In this document: positions 53,184-62,005 of the stretch, piece after piece | Layout of the letters: each line of letters opens with the position of its first letter | How positions within the stretch are numbered: position 1 is the first letter of the stretch | From: Gemmatimonadales bacterium | Lineage (GTDB): Bacteria > Gemmatimonadota > Gemmatimonadetes > Gemmatimonadales > GWC2-71-9 | DNA length: 64,000 nucleotides | NCBI GenBank assembly: GCA_036279355.1 | Contig: DASUJH010000025.1 | Location: forward strand, 1 to 64,000 | Direction: 5' to 3' | Made by a program: the position numbers and the translations under genes | Notes under the pieces: model-generated | Seen by the model: only the letters and a program-made list of their open reading frames with translations | The model's database searches: none | What the model was told of the DNA's origin: nothing

Positions 53184-53202
53184 TACTTTGCATCACAAAG
53201 TA
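53184..53202 (-). promoter_or_regulatory. Operator palindrome TACTTTG-N5-CAAAGTA
   Basis: TACTTTGCATCACAAAGTA has perfect 7-bp arms and lies 25 bp upstream of the -10 box of the membrane protein/regulator/uppS operon. It is the likely target of the HTH_34 regulator encoded by that operon. Confidence 0.65.
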
Positions 53203-53275
53203 TGGCCCCGCTCCGCCGCCCGCAAGGTCTCCCCGCCCTGCGATGCCGAATTCCGATGGCGGGCGCTGGCGGGGG

Positions 53276-53731
53276 CTACGCCGCCTTCGCCACCTCGGAC
53301 GTGCAGTTGGGGCACCGGCGCGCGGCCAGCGGAATCGGGGTGGCGCAGTAGGGGCAGTCCCGGGTGTTGGGCGCCGCCACGGGTGCCGGCGGATACAGCT
53401 TGACCGCCGCCCGCATCACCATGAACACCGCAAAGCCGATGATGAGGAACGAGACGATCGCGTTGATGAAGACGCCGTAGTTGAGCGTCACCGCGCCGGC
53501 CGCCTTGGCGTCGGCGAGAGCGGCGTAGGGCCCCGCCGCCTTGGCGCCTTCCTTGAGGACGATGAAGAGATTGGAGAAGTCGACGTTGCCCAGCGCGAGG
53601 CCGATCGGCGGCATGATGATGTCGTTGACCAGCGAAGAGACCACCGTGCCGAACGCCGCGCCGATGATGACGCCGATGGCGAGGTCCAGCACGTTCCCGC
53701 GCAAAATGAAGGCCTTGAAGTCCTTGAGCAT
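53276..53731 (-). CDS. mscL: Large-conductance mechanosensitive channel with C-terminal zinc ribbon
   Basis: 151 residues from ATG 53731. The MscL pattern is clear: MLKDFKAFILRGNVLDLAIG then VIIGAAFGTVVSSLVNDIIM (TM1), and TM2 NAIVSFLIIGFAVFMVMRAA. It opens under membrane tension to release solutes. The C-terminal extension has two Cys pairs (CPYCATPIPL and CPNCTSEV) forming a zinc ribbon, found in some GC-rich lineages but absent in E. coli MscL. Single gene, convergent with nothing, with the sigma-factor gene to its right on the same strand. Confidence 0.9.
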   Translation of the reverse strand: MLKDFKAFILRGNVLDLAIGVIIGAAFGTVVSSLVNDIIMPPIGLALGNVDFSNLFIVLKEGAKAAGPYAALADAKAAGAVTLNYGVFINAIVSFLIIGFAVFMVMRAAVKLYPPAPVAAPNTRDCPYCATPIPLAARRCPNCTSEVAKAA

Positions 53732-53807
53732 CGCCCGCGCTCCGACGAGATAGGGGGAGGCATACGATACGCCGCGGGGCGGGCGGGCGTAAGAGCCGCG
53801 CACTCCG

Positions 53808-55088
53808 TCACCGCTCGGCCGGACGACCACTCCCGCATGCGGCGGCGCGATCGAGCAGCAGCCTGCGCTCCCTCGAGTTGCGGGTGAGCGAGGCGGCACG
53901 CTCGAACTCCGCTCGTGCCTCGTCCGCGCGGCCGAGCTTGGCGAGGAGGTCGCCGCGCACACTCGGCAACAGGTAATAGCTCTCGAGCGCGGGATCCGAT
54001 GCGAGTCCATCAACGACCGCCAGCGCCGCCGCCGGCCCGAACGCCATGCCGACCGCGACGGCGCGGTTGAGCTCTACCACGGGGGATGGATCGATGCGGG
54101 CCAGCGCCTCGTAAAGCGCCACGATCCGTACCCAATCGGTTTCCTCCGCGGTCCGGGCGCGCGCGTGGCATGCGGCGATCGCCGCTTGCAGCGCGTACGG
54201 CCCGGGCGCATCGCTCGTCCGCTCGGCGCGCTCGAGCGCGCCGAGCCCGCGACGAATGAGAAGCTGGTCCCAACGCCCGCGGTCCTGGTCGAGCAGCAGG
54301 ATCGGCGCACCCGACGGGTCGACTCTGGCGCGGAATCGCGACGCCTGGATCTCCATCAGCGCCTCGAGCCCGTGGACCTCCGATTCCCCGGGTGCCAGCT
54401 CGGCCAGGATGCGGCCCAGGCGGAGCGCGTCGTCCGAGAGCGCGGGACGCACCCAGTCATCGCCCGCCGTGGCCGAGTAGCCTTCGTTGAAGATGAGGTA
54501 GATGACCTCGAGCACCGACGAGAGCCGCGCGGCCAGCTCGTCGCCGCGCGGCACCTCGAAGGCAACGCGTGTTTCAGCCAGCGTGCGCTTGGCCCGGACG
54601 ATCCTCTGCGCAATCGTCGTGGCGGGGACGAGAAACGCGCGCGCGATCTCGTCGGTCGTGAGGCCGCCCAGGAGGCGGAGGGTGAGCGCGGCTCGGGCCT
54701 CGGCCGAGAGCACGGGGTGACACGTGGTGAATATGAGGCGGAGGATGTCGTCGCCGACCGGATCGTCAAGGGCGGCGTCGAGATCGGGCGCGGCCAGCTC
54801 CCGCCCAGTTTGGAGCTCGTGGCCGAGTTGATCGTGCTTCCGCTCGAGCATTCGGTTTCGGCGGAATTGATCGATGGCGCGCCGCTTGGCGGCCGTCATG
54901 AGCCAGGCGCCGGGGTTTTCCGGAATGCCCGATGCGGGCCACCGCTCGAGCGCCGCCACCAGCGCATCCTGTGCGAGATCCTCGGCCAGCCCGACGTCTC
55001 CCACCATCCGCGCCAGCCCGGCGATGAGCCGGGCCGATTCGATCCGCCAGACGGCGTCGATAGCGCGGTGGGTGTCGGGAGCCGTCAC
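53808..55088 (-). CDS. ECF42-type RNA polymerase sigma factor with C-terminal TPR-like domain
   Basis: 426 residues from GTG 55088 (TTG 55097 is alternative). The sigma2 region (RIESARLIAGLARMVGDVGL then AEDLAQDALVAALERWPASG), sigma4 region (LTLRLLGGLTTDEIARAFLV, PATTIAQRIVRAKRTLAE) and the long C-terminal domain (YLIFNEGYSATAGDDWVRPA, LYEALARIDPSPVVELNRAV) are typical of the large ECF42 group. These are usually encoded next to a YciI/DGPF protein; one lies 0.7 kb upstream at 55751, with a DinB gene between them on the opposite strand. Confidence 0.88.
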   Translation of the reverse strand: MTAPDTHRAIDAVWRIESARLIAGLARMVGDVGLAEDLAQDALVAALERWPASGIPENPGAWLMTAAKRRAIDQFRRNRMLERKHDQLGHELQTGRELAAPDLDAALDDPVGDDILRLIFTTCHPVLSAEARAALTLRLLGGLTTDEIARAFLVPATTIAQRIVRAKRTLAETRVAFEVPRGDELAARLSSVLEVIYLIFNEGYSATAGDDWVRPALSDDALRLGRILAELAPGESEVHGLEALMEIQASRFRARVDPSGAPILLLDQDRGRWDQLLIRRGLGALERAERTSDAPGPYALQAAIAACHARARTAEETDWVRIVALYEALARIDPSPVVELNRAVAVGMAFGPAAALAVVDGLASDPALESYYLLPSVRGDLLAKLGRADEARAEFERAASLTRNSRERRLLLDRAAACGSGRPAER

Positions 55089-55206
55089 GGCTCCCAATCA
55101 CACCACGCCCGAGCACGAGGGCAAGCCCGCGCCGTGAGGGCTCATTGAATCGTGCGACACCCCGCCCTACCATTGATCCGCCCAGCATCTTTCAGGAGAC
55201 TGTCCC

Positions 55207-55740
55207 GTGACCCCTGCGCGTCGAGCAGCAGCCGCGCCCTCGCTCTCGCCGGTCGAGCTGCTGTTCTCGGATTTCGCAAACGAGCATGCGCTCACCCGCC
55301 GCATGCTCGAGCGCTTCCCCGATTCCGACCCGGCTTGGCGTCCCCACCCCAAGTCCAGGACCGTCGCCGAGCTCGCGACCCACGTCGCGGCCATCATCAA
55401 CCGCGGCTGGGTGATTCTCGAGACCGACACGATCGAGGCCAGAGAGCGGTCGCGATTGGCCCCGATCGAGTCGGCCGCGCGTCTCGTCGAGTTCTTCGAC
55501 GCCAGCGTGGCTCGCTTCACTGCTGCGCTCGCCGCGACCGACTTCGACGCGCTCAAGCGCCCGTGGGAGCTCAGTCTGGCCGGGCGTGTCGTCGCCACAT
55601 ACCCCAAGCGGGTGGCGCTCCGGGTGGTCATGATGAGTCATCTCATCCACCACCGCGGCCAGCTCGGCGTGTACTACCGGCTGCTGGGCATCCCGATCCC
55701 GGCCCTCTACGGCCCCTCCGCGGACGAGTCGGTGCTCTGA
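55207..55740 (+). CDS. DinB-family protein
   Basis: 177 residues from GTG 55207. DinB helices are visible in FSDFANEHALTRRMLERFPD, ELATHVAAIINRGWVILETD (first metal His) and VVMMSHLIHHRGQLGVYYRL (HxxHH pair), the usual metal-site layout. It lies between the ECF42 gene and its YciI partner but runs on the other strand. A ribosome site (CAGGAGACTGTCCC) precedes GTG. Substrate unknown. Confidence 0.82.
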   Translation: MTPARRAAAAPSLSPVELLFSDFANEHALTRRMLERFPDSDPAWRPHPKSRTVAELATHVAAIINRGWVILETDTIEARERSRLAPIESAARLVEFFDASVARFTAALAATDFDALKRPWELSLAGRVVATYPKRVALRVVMMSHLIHHRGQLGVYYRLLGIPIPALYGPSADESVL

Positions 55741-55750
55741 CCGCCTTGGC

Positions 55751-56182
55751 CTAGCGCTTCGCCTTCGCCGCCATCTGCTCGCCGAGGCGCTTCTCCTGCT
55801 CGCGCAGCTCGGGGGTGAGCGCCGGGCCGAAGTCCTCCGCCTCGAACACCTGGCGGATCTCGAGCACGGATTCCTCGCCCGTGGGGTTGGGGCAGCGCTT
55901 CGCCCACTCGATCGCCTCGTCCAGCGACTTCACCTGCCAGAGCCAGAATCCGGCGACCAGCTCCTTGGTTTCGGTGAACGGCCCGTCAATCACGGTCCGC
56001 TTGCTGCCCGAAAATTTGACCCGCGCACCCTTCGAGCTCGGCTGCAGGCCCTCACCGGCCAGCATGATGCCGGCTTTGACCAATTCCTCGTTGTACTTGC
56101 CCATTGCGGCCAGCAGCTCGTGGCTGGGCAGCACGCCGGCCTCGGTGTTCTTGTCCGCTTTGACGATCACCATGACGCGCAT
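55751..56182 (-). CDS. YciI/DGPF-domain protein
   Basis: 143 residues from ATG 56182. The YCII-related signature is complete: MRVMVIVKADKNTEAGVLPS, the MGKYNEELVKAGIMLAGEGL helix and the D-G-P-F motif in RTVIDGPFTETKELVAGFWL then WQVKSLDEAIEWAKRCPNP. These are the partners of ECF42 sigma factors; they are thought to act as the sensing or effector protein of the sigma pair, though the mechanism is unproved. It converges with DinB and is transcribed toward the sigma gene. Confidence 0.85.
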   Translation of the reverse strand: MRVMVIVKADKNTEAGVLPSHELLAAMGKYNEELVKAGIMLAGEGLQPSSKGARVKFSGSKRTVIDGPFTETKELVAGFWLWQVKSLDEAIEWAKRCPNPTGEESVLEIRQVFEAEDFGPALTPELREQEKRLGEQMAAKAKR

Positions 56183-56219
56183 TGGCGTATCTCCTCTTCA
56201 GGTTGGAGTCGGGAGCCGG

Positions 56220-56247
56220 GCCCGCGGATCTGCTGTCGCGGGCTTTT
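56220..56247 (+). terminator. Terminator-like hairpin
   Basis: GCCCGCG (56220-56226) and CGCGGGC (56237-56243) form a 7-bp stem followed by TTTT. It lies upstream of YciI (opposite strand) and of the BNR gene, so as a plus-strand terminator it would stop transcripts from the left. Confidence 0.35.
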
Positions 56248-56476
56248 CCGGACTCTACCCTGGCGTCGATCTAGGCGCCGCCGGATCGACATCCGGCCCT
56301 CCCGCCCGGTGAATCCCGGCCCTCCCCGCCCCCGTATGGCGTACCCCGCGCCCGGACGAGTAAGTTATCCGACCCCATCGAGAACCCGTCGCGCTCGGAA
56401 AGCGGTGTCGAGTTTCCGCTTCTCCGATCGACGATTCATTGTCCAAGGGCCGTGCAACGTGCACAAGGAGTGAGCC

Positions 56477-57661
56477 ATGCCAGGAATGAGCGGCGTACGA
56501 GTGCTGGTCGGCACGCGCAAGGGCGCGTTCATCCTGACCGCCGACGGGAAGCGCGATCGCTGGGACGTGAGCGGTCCGCATTTCGGCGGCTGGGAGGTGT
56601 ACCACCTCAAGGGCTCGCCCGCCGATCCAAACCGGCTCTACGCGTCACAATCGAGCGCCTGGTTCGGGCAGATCATCCAGCGATCGAGCGACGGCGGCAA
56701 GACGTGGGAGGTGCCAGGCGGGGAAAAAATCCCGGGGCCGACCGACATGCCGGGCGGAGTGAGCAACAAGTTCGCCTACGATACCTCGGAGAAAACCGGC
56801 AAGCCGCTCACCACGCACCAATGGTATGACGGCACGCAGCACCCGTGGGAATTCAAGCGCGTGTGGCACCTGGAGCCCTCGCCGACCGATCCCGATGCAG
56901 TCTATGCCGGCGTGGAAGACGCCGCGCTGTTCCGCACGACCGATGGCGCCCGCTCATGGCACGAGCTGCCCGGCCTCCGCGGCCACGCCACGGGGCCCAA
57001 GTGGGCGCCCGGCGCCGGCGGGATGTGCCTCCACACCGTCGTGCTCGACCCCACCAACCCCGCGCGCATGTACATCGCGATCTCGGCCGCGGGCGCGTTC
57101 CGCACCGACGACGGGGGCAAGAGCTGGCGCCCGATCAATCGCGGCTTGCGCTCCCAGTACATTCCGGACCCGGAGGCCGAAGTGGGCCACTGCGTCCACC
57201 GGATCGCGATGCACCCTTCGCGGCCCGACGTGCTCTTCATGCAGAAACACTGGGACGTGATGCGGAGCGACAACGCCGGCGACCAGTGGACCGAGGTGAG
57301 CGGCGATCTGCCCACCGACTTCGGCTTCGTGATCGACGTGCACGCGCACGAGCCGGAGACCATCTACGTGGTCCCGATCAAGAGCGACTCGGAGCACTAC
57401 CCGATGGATGGCAAGCTGCGCGTGTTCCGGAGCCGCACCGGCGGCTGCGACTGGGAGCCGCTCACGAAAGGCCTGCCCCAGTCGGACTGCTACGTCAACG
57501 TGCTGCGCGACGCGATGGCGGTGGACAAGCTGGATCCCTGCGGCGTGTATTTCGGCACCACCGGCGGGCAGGTGTACGCCTCGGCCGACGCCGGCGACCG
57601 CTGGTCGCCCATCGTGCGCGATCTGCCGCCGGTGCTCTCGGTCGAGGTGCAGACGCTCTGA
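56477..57661 (+). CDS. BNR/sialidase-like beta-propeller protein
   Basis: 394 residues. Asp-box (S-x-D-x-G-x-T-W) type repeats appear as [36 protein letters not shown] and [23 protein letters not shown], typical of BNR-repeat propellers (sialidase-like or Vps10-like). There is no signal peptide, so it is probably cytosolic and unlikely to be a secreted sialidase. Its stop overlaps the start of a MoaD-like gene (TGATG). This pairing recurs in Actinobacteria and relatives, suggesting the propeller works with the sulfur-carrier-like protein. Confidence 0.82.
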   Translation: MPGMSGVRVLVGTRKGAFILTADGKRDRWDVSGPHFGGWEVYHLKGSPADPNRLYASQSSAWFGQIIQRSSDGGKTWEVPGGEKIPGPTDMPGGVSNKFAYDTSEKTGKPLTTHQWYDGTQHPWEFKRVWHLEPSPTDPDAVYAGVEDAALFRTTDGARSWHELPGLRGHATGPKWAPGAGGMCLHTVVLDPTNPARMYIAISAAGAFRTDDGGKSWRPINRGLRSQYIPDPEAEVGHCVHRIAMHPSRPDVLFMQKHWDVMRSDNAGDQWTEVSGDLPTDFGFVIDVHAHEPETIYVVPIKSDSEHYPMDGKLRVFRSRTGGCDWEPLTKGLPQSDCYVNVLRDAMAVDKLDPCGVYFGTTGGQVYASADAGDRWSPIVRDLPPVLSVEVQTL

Positions 57662-57957
57662 TGATCCGGGTGGAATTGCCCCAGCACCTGCGCACGCTCG
57701 CGCGGGTGGGCGGTGCCGTGGAGCTCGAGGTCGCAGGACCCGCCACGCAGCGCTCGGTGCTCGACGCGCTCGAGGCGACCTATCCGGTGCTCCGCGGCAC
57801 CATCCGCGACCACGTCACCCAGCGGCGGCGGCCGTTCGTGCGCTTCTTTGCCTGCGAGGAGGATCTCTCCCACGAATCGCCGGACGCGCCGCTGCCGGAG
57901 CCCGTGGCACGCGGCGCCGAACCGTTCCTCGTCGTCGGGGCGACGGCGGGCGGGTAG
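57661..57957 (+). CDS. MoaD/ThiS-like ubiquitin-fold protein
   Basis: 98 residues. The beta-grasp pattern ([50 protein letters not shown]) ends in Gly-Gly, the C-terminus of MoaD, ThiS and ubiquitin-like sulfur carriers. The internal [17 protein letters not shown] is characteristic of this subgroup. It is translationally coupled to the BNR protein upstream. The terminal GG would be adenylated by a MoeB/ThiF-like enzyme, none of which is in the window. Confidence 0.82.
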   Translation: MIRVELPQHLRTLARVGGAVELEVAGPATQRSVLDALEATYPVLRGTIRDHVTQRRRPFVRFFACEEDLSHESPDAPLPEPVARGAEPFLVVGATAGG

Positions 57958-58267
57958 GGCCGCCGGTCCGGCAGAGCCGTTTCGCCGCTCCGAGCACGGG
58001 CGCCTCTGTCGGGGGCGCCCGCTGCGCGAATCCAACCTGTCTCAACCCAACTCAGCGACCACGCCAACACTTGCAGGTCGGTTCGATGCCCGCGGGACTC
58101 GCACGCCGAGCACGACCGCTGGCGAGGAACTTGCCTTTTCGCTCGGCGATCGCGCGATGGCAATCGCGAAGCATCCGCGACTCTCGCGGAACTCGCGTGC
58201 GGCCGTGCAGAGCGCATGACGCGCAAACTGCTGCATCGCTCGATGAGCCCCGCTCCGGAGAGGCACC
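57958..58267. other. Intergenic region with a hairpin, no gene seen
   Basis: GGGCGCC (57999-58005) and GGCGCCC (58015-58021) form a stem 42 bases after the MoaD-like stop, a possible transcription end without T-run. The remainder has GC-rich short inverted repeats but no coding frame and no recognisable RNA. Confidence 0.4.
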
Positions 58268-59323
58268 GTGTTCGACCCGACAATGCACCGATTGCCCCGC
58301 CGCCGGTTCATGGTGACGGCGGTCGTTGTGGTCTGGCTCGGCGTGGCGGCGCGATATCCGGAGCGGGCTTCCGCGCGATCGACGGCAGCCACCGCATCTC
58401 CGACCGGCGCGAACGTCGACCTCGCCGGCGTGCGGGCGGGCGTCACGAGCACGGCGCCCCGGCCCGCGGCGCCGGTGGCCGCGATCGGCTCCGCTCCTCG
58501 TGCGCGCGGCACCACACCAGCCAACTGGCCCGTCGGTCCGGCGCCGCTTCCCGGGGCGATGTTTCCGGGCCATCGCATCGTCGCCTACTACGGGAATCCG
58601 TATTCCAAGCGCATGGGCATCCTGGGCGAGCTGCCGCCCGACTCGATGATGGCGAGCCTGCGCCGCACCGCCGCCGAGTGGGCGCGGGCAGACACGGCCC
58701 TGACGGTAATGCCGGCGCTCCACCTCATCGTGACCGTAGCGCAGGGCGCGGCGGGACGGGACGGCGGGCACCGGCTGCGGATGCCGGACAGCCTGATCGA
58801 CCAGGTGGCCGGCTGGGCGGAGGCCAATCACTGGCTCATGTTTCTCGACGTGCAGGTGGGCCACAGCAGCGTGGAGGCCGAGCTGCCAAGGCTCGTGCCG
58901 TACCTCGCGCGCCCGTACGTGCATCTGGCGCTCGATCCGGAGTTCGCGATGAAGGACGGCTCCGCGCCGGGCCGGCGGATCGGCACGATGGACGCACGCG
59001 AGGTGAACTACGCCGCCCACATGCTCGAGCACCTGGTGGACAGCCTGCATATCCCACCCAAGGTGCTGGTGGTGCACCGCTTCACTCAGCGAATGCTCAC
59101 CGGCTACGACCGGATCGAGCTGGACCCGCGGGTGCAGGTGGTGATCGACATGGACGGTTTCGGCGATCGGCCGCTCAAGCGGAGCGTGTACCGCGACTTC
59201 ATCGTGAAGGAACCGGTGCAGTTCACCGGGTTCAAGCTCTTCTTCAAGAATGACCGACCGATGATGACGCCGGAGGCGGTGCTCACGCTGTCACCGAATC
59301 CGGTGTACATCCAGTACCAGTAG
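58268..59323 (+). CDS. Conserved exported protein of unknown function
   Basis: 351 residues. A signal peptide or N-terminal anchor (FMVTAVVVVWLGVAARYPER) is followed by a low-complexity Pro/Ala/Arg stretch (residues 35-90) and a conserved core: HRIVAYYGNPYSKRMGILGE, ANHWLMFLDVQVGHSSVEAE, RPYVHLALDPEFAMKDGSAP, VLVVHRFTQRMLTGYD and VQVVIDMDGFGDRPLKRSVY. The core has several conserved acids and repeats like those of TIM-barrel proteins with a glycosidase-like pattern; I cannot assign a reaction. Homologous cores are known in lipoproteins of Firmicutes and Actinobacteria. Confidence 0.6.
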   Translation: MFDPTMHRLPRRRFMVTAVVVVWLGVAARYPERASARSTAATASPTGANVDLAGVRAGVTSTAPRPAAPVAAIGSAPRARGTTPANWPVGPAPLPGAMFPGHRIVAYYGNPYSKRMGILGELPPDSMMASLRRTAAEWARADTALTVMPALHLIVTVAQGAAGRDGGHRLRMPDSLIDQVAGWAEANHWLMFLDVQVGHSSVEAELPRLVPYLARPYVHLALDPEFAMKDGSAPGRRIGTMDAREVNYAAHMLEHLVDSLHIPPKVLVVHRFTQRMLTGYDRIELDPRVQVVIDMDGFGDRPLKRSVYRDFIVKEPVQFTGFKLFFKNDRPMMTPEAVLTLSPNPVYIQYQ

Positions 59324-59337
59324 CGGAGGCTCGACTC

Positions 59338-59796
59338 GTGCCCGTTGCCCGGCCACTCGTCCCCGTCGCGGTGAACGCGATTGCCGGCGCCGCCATCGTG
59401 GCGCGCGCAGGCTATCTCCACTGGCGTGGCAGGCGCACTCGGCACTGGCCGTCCACGGCGGGGCGCCTCACCGATGCGTACGTCCTCAAGTATCACCACA
59501 TGCGGAGCGGGCCCGGCTACGGGGCCCGGGTCGAGTACGAGTACGACGTGGGCGGCCGGCGATACAGGGCAAGCCAGCGGGTGATCGGCGCGGTAGAGTA
59601 CGCGACGCCCGCGCGCGCGAGCGCCGAGCTGGCCGATCTCGAGCATGCGCCGCTCCGGGTGTACTACGATCCGGCGAATCCGGCTGATGCGGTACTCCGG
59701 CCCGGAATTGCGCCCGTGGCGCGGCGGCTCGCGCTCGGCGGCGTGGCGCTGCTCGCGGTGGGAGTCTGGTTCTGGTGGCGGGCGATGGGAGGGTGA
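59338..59796 (+). CDS. DUF3592 membrane protein
   Basis: 152 residues from GTG 59338. The N-terminal part (LVPVAVNAIAGAAIVARAGY) and the C-terminal part (LALGGVALLAVGVWFWWRAM) are membrane spans, enclosing the DUF3592 beta region: WPSTAGRLTDAYVLKYHHMR, YGARVEYEYDVGGRRYRASQ and PLRVYYDPANPADAVLRPG (the Y-D-P-x-N-P motif is diagnostic). Function unknown. It follows the exported protein by 14 bases and may be co-transcribed. Confidence 0.8.
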   Translation: MPVARPLVPVAVNAIAGAAIVARAGYLHWRGRRTRHWPSTAGRLTDAYVLKYHHMRSGPGYGARVEYEYDVGGRRYRASQRVIGAVEYATPARASAELADLEHAPLRVYYDPANPADAVLRPGIAPVARRLALGGVALLAVGVWFWWRAMGG

Positions 59797-59836
59797 CCGC
59801 GCCCGACGGCCGCGGCGAGCTGGCGATCCGCCGCGC

Positions 59837-61120
59837 TCAGAACTTCGCCGATACCCACCACACGGCCAGCCAGAGCGCGGCCCCCGCCATGACGACGGCG
59901 GCGATCCCGGTGAGCAGATTGAGCACCCAGCCGTTCGTGTGCTCTCCCATCACCGCGGAATTGTTCGCCACGAGCAGCACCACGAACAGAAACGGCGGCG
60001 CCAGGATACCGTTCACCACGGCCGAGCCGAAGAGCATCGTCACCGGACTCACCCCGGTGAAGTCCCCCGCCACAGCGATGAGGATGCCCGCCGCAATGAC
60101 GGCGTAGAAGAGGGGCGCGCCCTTCACCCTGTCGGTCATGCTGGCCGGTCGATTCGCGAGCGCCGCGACCGCGAAGGCAGACCCTCCGGTGAGCGTCGGC
60201 ACCGCGAGCAGGCCGGTGCCGATGAGCCCCACCGAGAAGAGAAATGTCCCGATCCCGCTGCCGATCGGCTGCAGCGCCTGCGCCGCCTCGCGCGCGGTGC
60301 CGATGTCGCGGTTTCCGGCGGGATAGAGCGTGGCGCCCGCGGCGATGATGATGAAGAAGCCGATGAGCTGCGAGGCGACCATGCCGATGATCGTGTCCAG
60401 GCGCGCGCCCGGCGCTTCGGCCGGCCCGGTGCGTCGCCGCGCGGCAAGCGTGGTCCGCCCCTTCTGGATCTCCTCGTCCACCTCCTCCGCCGATTGCCAC
60501 ACGAAGAGATAGGGCGAGATCGTCGTCCCGAACACGCCGACAAAGGTCACCAGGTAGTCGTACGAATGCCGGAGGCCCGGCACGAACGTGCGGTGCAGCA
60601 CGCGGCCCCAGTCCGGTCCCGCCATCACTCCCGCGAAGAGATAGCCGAAGAGCGCGAGGGCGAGCCACTTGAGGGAATCGGTGAGCAACCTGTAGCTGCC
60701 GAAGACGACGACGCCGATGAGAATCGCGCCGGCGATCGGCACGAATACCGTCTTGGACACGCCGGTGAGGAGCTCCGCACCCGCCGCGATTCCGGCGATG
60801 TCGGCGGCGGCGGTGATCGTGTTCGCGATGACGAGCAGCACGACGACGACCCACAGGAGCCAGCGCGGATAGTGGTCGCGCAGCACGCGCGCCAGATTGC
60901 GGCCGCTCATGAGGCCGATCCGGGCGCACGTATACTGCACCCCGATCATGAGCGGAATCTGAAAGAGGGCGGTCCAGAGCAGTCCGTATTGAAAGGCCGC
61001 GCCGGCCTGCGAATACGTCGTGATGCCCGCGGGGTCATCGTCCGCGGCGCCGGTGATGAGCCCGGGGCCGAGGGTCCGCAGGATCTTGCGGAGCGGACCG
61101 CCCTGCTTCGAATCCGCCAT
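59837..61120 (-). CDS. NRAMP-family divalent metal transporter
   Basis: 427 residues from ATG 61120. The NRAMP hallmark near the N-terminus (LRTLGPGLITGAADDDPAGI TTYSQ) has the D-P-A-G motif that lines the metal site (usual form DPGN/DPAG). About eleven spans follow, for example WLLWVVVVLLVIANTITAAA, LIGFFIIIAAGATLY and AVIAAGILIAVAGDFTGVSP. It imports Mn2+ or Fe2+ with protons. Positions 400-425 are a final span. The gene converges with DUF3592 and is divergent from the lipoprotein at 61246. Confidence 0.88.
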   Translation of the reverse strand: MADSKQGGPLRKILRTLGPGLITGAADDDPAGITTYSQAGAAFQYGLLWTALFQIPLMIGVQYTCARIGLMSGRNLARVLRDHYPRWLLWVVVVLLVIANTITAAADIAGIAAGAELLTGVSKTVFVPIAGAILIGVVVFGSYRLLTDSLKWLALALFGYLFAGVMAGPDWGRVLHRTFVPGLRHSYDYLVTFVGVFGTTISPYLFVWQSAEEVDEEIQKGRTTLAARRRTGPAEAPGARLDTIIGMVASQLIGFFIIIAAGATLYPAGNRDIGTAREAAQALQPIGSGIGTFLFSVGLIGTGLLAVPTLTGGSAFAVAALANRPASMTDRVKGAPLFYAVIAAGILIAVAGDFTGVSPVTMLFGSAVVNGILAPPFLFVVLLVANNSAVMGEHTNGWVLNLLTGIAAVVMAGAALWLAVWWVSAKF

Positions 61121-61245
61121 GCCACCTCCCGCGGGTGCGGTCGTCCGGCGCTTGCGATCTCCGCCGGCCCTCAAGAATACTCCGAGCGCCGGCCGGCCGG
61201 GCAGCGCGCCCGGTTCCGACCCGGACTCGGCGCAAGGAGACGACG

Positions 61246-61755
61246 ATGCCAGGGATGTCAGTGCCGCTGCATGCGGTCGCCGCGGCGATCGCGATTGCAA
61301 CCGCGGCCTGCGGTGGAAAAGGAAGCGGCGGAGGGCAACAATCCGGCGCCCAGCCGGTCGACACCGCGGCCGAAGCCAAGCTCATCCGCGACCTCGATAA
61401 CGAGTGGCAACGCCGCATCCACGACCAGGACACGGCGCTCGTCACCATCATCTACGGCGACCACGCCGCGCTGCTGCCGCCCGATGCCCCATCGGTCGAA
61501 GGCCGCTCGGCGATCGCCTCGTTTTACCGGGACCTGTTCAACCGCCCGAATTTCTCGCTCACCTTCGAGTCGACGCAGTCGGAAGTCGGCGAGGGCGGCA
61601 AGATGGCCTTCGAGCGCGGCACCTACCGGCTCACCGTGGGCCCGTCGGATCGAAAGCAGACCGAGCAGGGCAAGTATCTCGTCGTCTGGAAGAAGGTCGA
61701 TGGCCGCTGGCGGGTCGTGGCGGACATGTTCAGCCGCAACCAGGGGCCGCGCTGA
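61246..61755 (+). CDS. DUF4440/SnoaL-like lipoprotein
   Basis: 169 residues from ATG 61246 with AAGGAGACG before it. A lipoprotein signal (VAAAIAIATAACGGK) gives Cys 20 or so as lipid anchor. The rest (AEAKLIRDLDNEWQRRIHDQ, DTALVTIIYGDHAALLPPDA, GRSAIASFYRDLFNRPNFSL, GKYLVVWKKVDGRWRVVADM) is the DUF4440 fold, a cone-like beta sheet of the SnoaL/NTF2 superfamily. It probably sits in the periplasm; the ligand is unknown. Confidence 0.78.
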   Translation: MPGMSVPLHAVAAAIAIATAACGGKGSGGGQQSGAQPVDTAAEAKLIRDLDNEWQRRIHDQDTALVTIIYGDHAALLPPDAPSVEGRSAIASFYRDLFNRPNFSLTFESTQSEVGEGGKMAFERGTYRLTVGPSDRKQTEQGKYLVVWKKVDGRWRVVADMFSRNQGPR

Positions 61756-61785
61756 CGGCCGGCCGCCACGTTGCGGGGCCCGGCG

Positions 61786-61965
61786 TGATTTCTGGAGCGC
61801 GCGGGCCTGGCGCGCAGCCGCCGCCACCCGCACCATCGCGTCGGCTTCGCCGCTGCGGCCGAGTGCGCGGAGCACCGGCGCGTAGCCATCGCGCGTCGAC
61901 CTGATCTCGGGACTGTCGGCCGGGAGCGCGCGCATCTGGAGCGCGAGCGCGCGCCGAATAAATGC
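61786..61965 (-). pseudogene. Remnant of a tetratricopeptide-repeat gene
   Basis: On the minus strand one frame reads AFIRRALALQMRALPADSPE then IRSTRDGYAPVLRALGRSGE and ADAMVRVAAAARQARALQKS. It resembles the end of a TPR array of the kinase-associated type (pattern ALALQ-RALP-DSPEVR-TR-GYA-VLR-LGR). No start codon, no domain upstream. The similarity is by eye and weak. Confidence 0.3.
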
Positions 61966-62005
61966 GCCAGGACGGCGCGACCCGACGCCGCCCCCGGCGG
62001 CCGCC

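Noticed and set aside
58075-58110. GGTTCGAT as part of a tRNA T-arm
   Set aside because: The flanking bases do not pair into a T-stem and no anticodon or acceptor stem is seen.
59645-61885. 746-residue plus-strand frame across the NRAMP gene
   Set aside because: Shadow frame. The NRAMP gene on the minus strand shows membrane spans and the DPAG motif.
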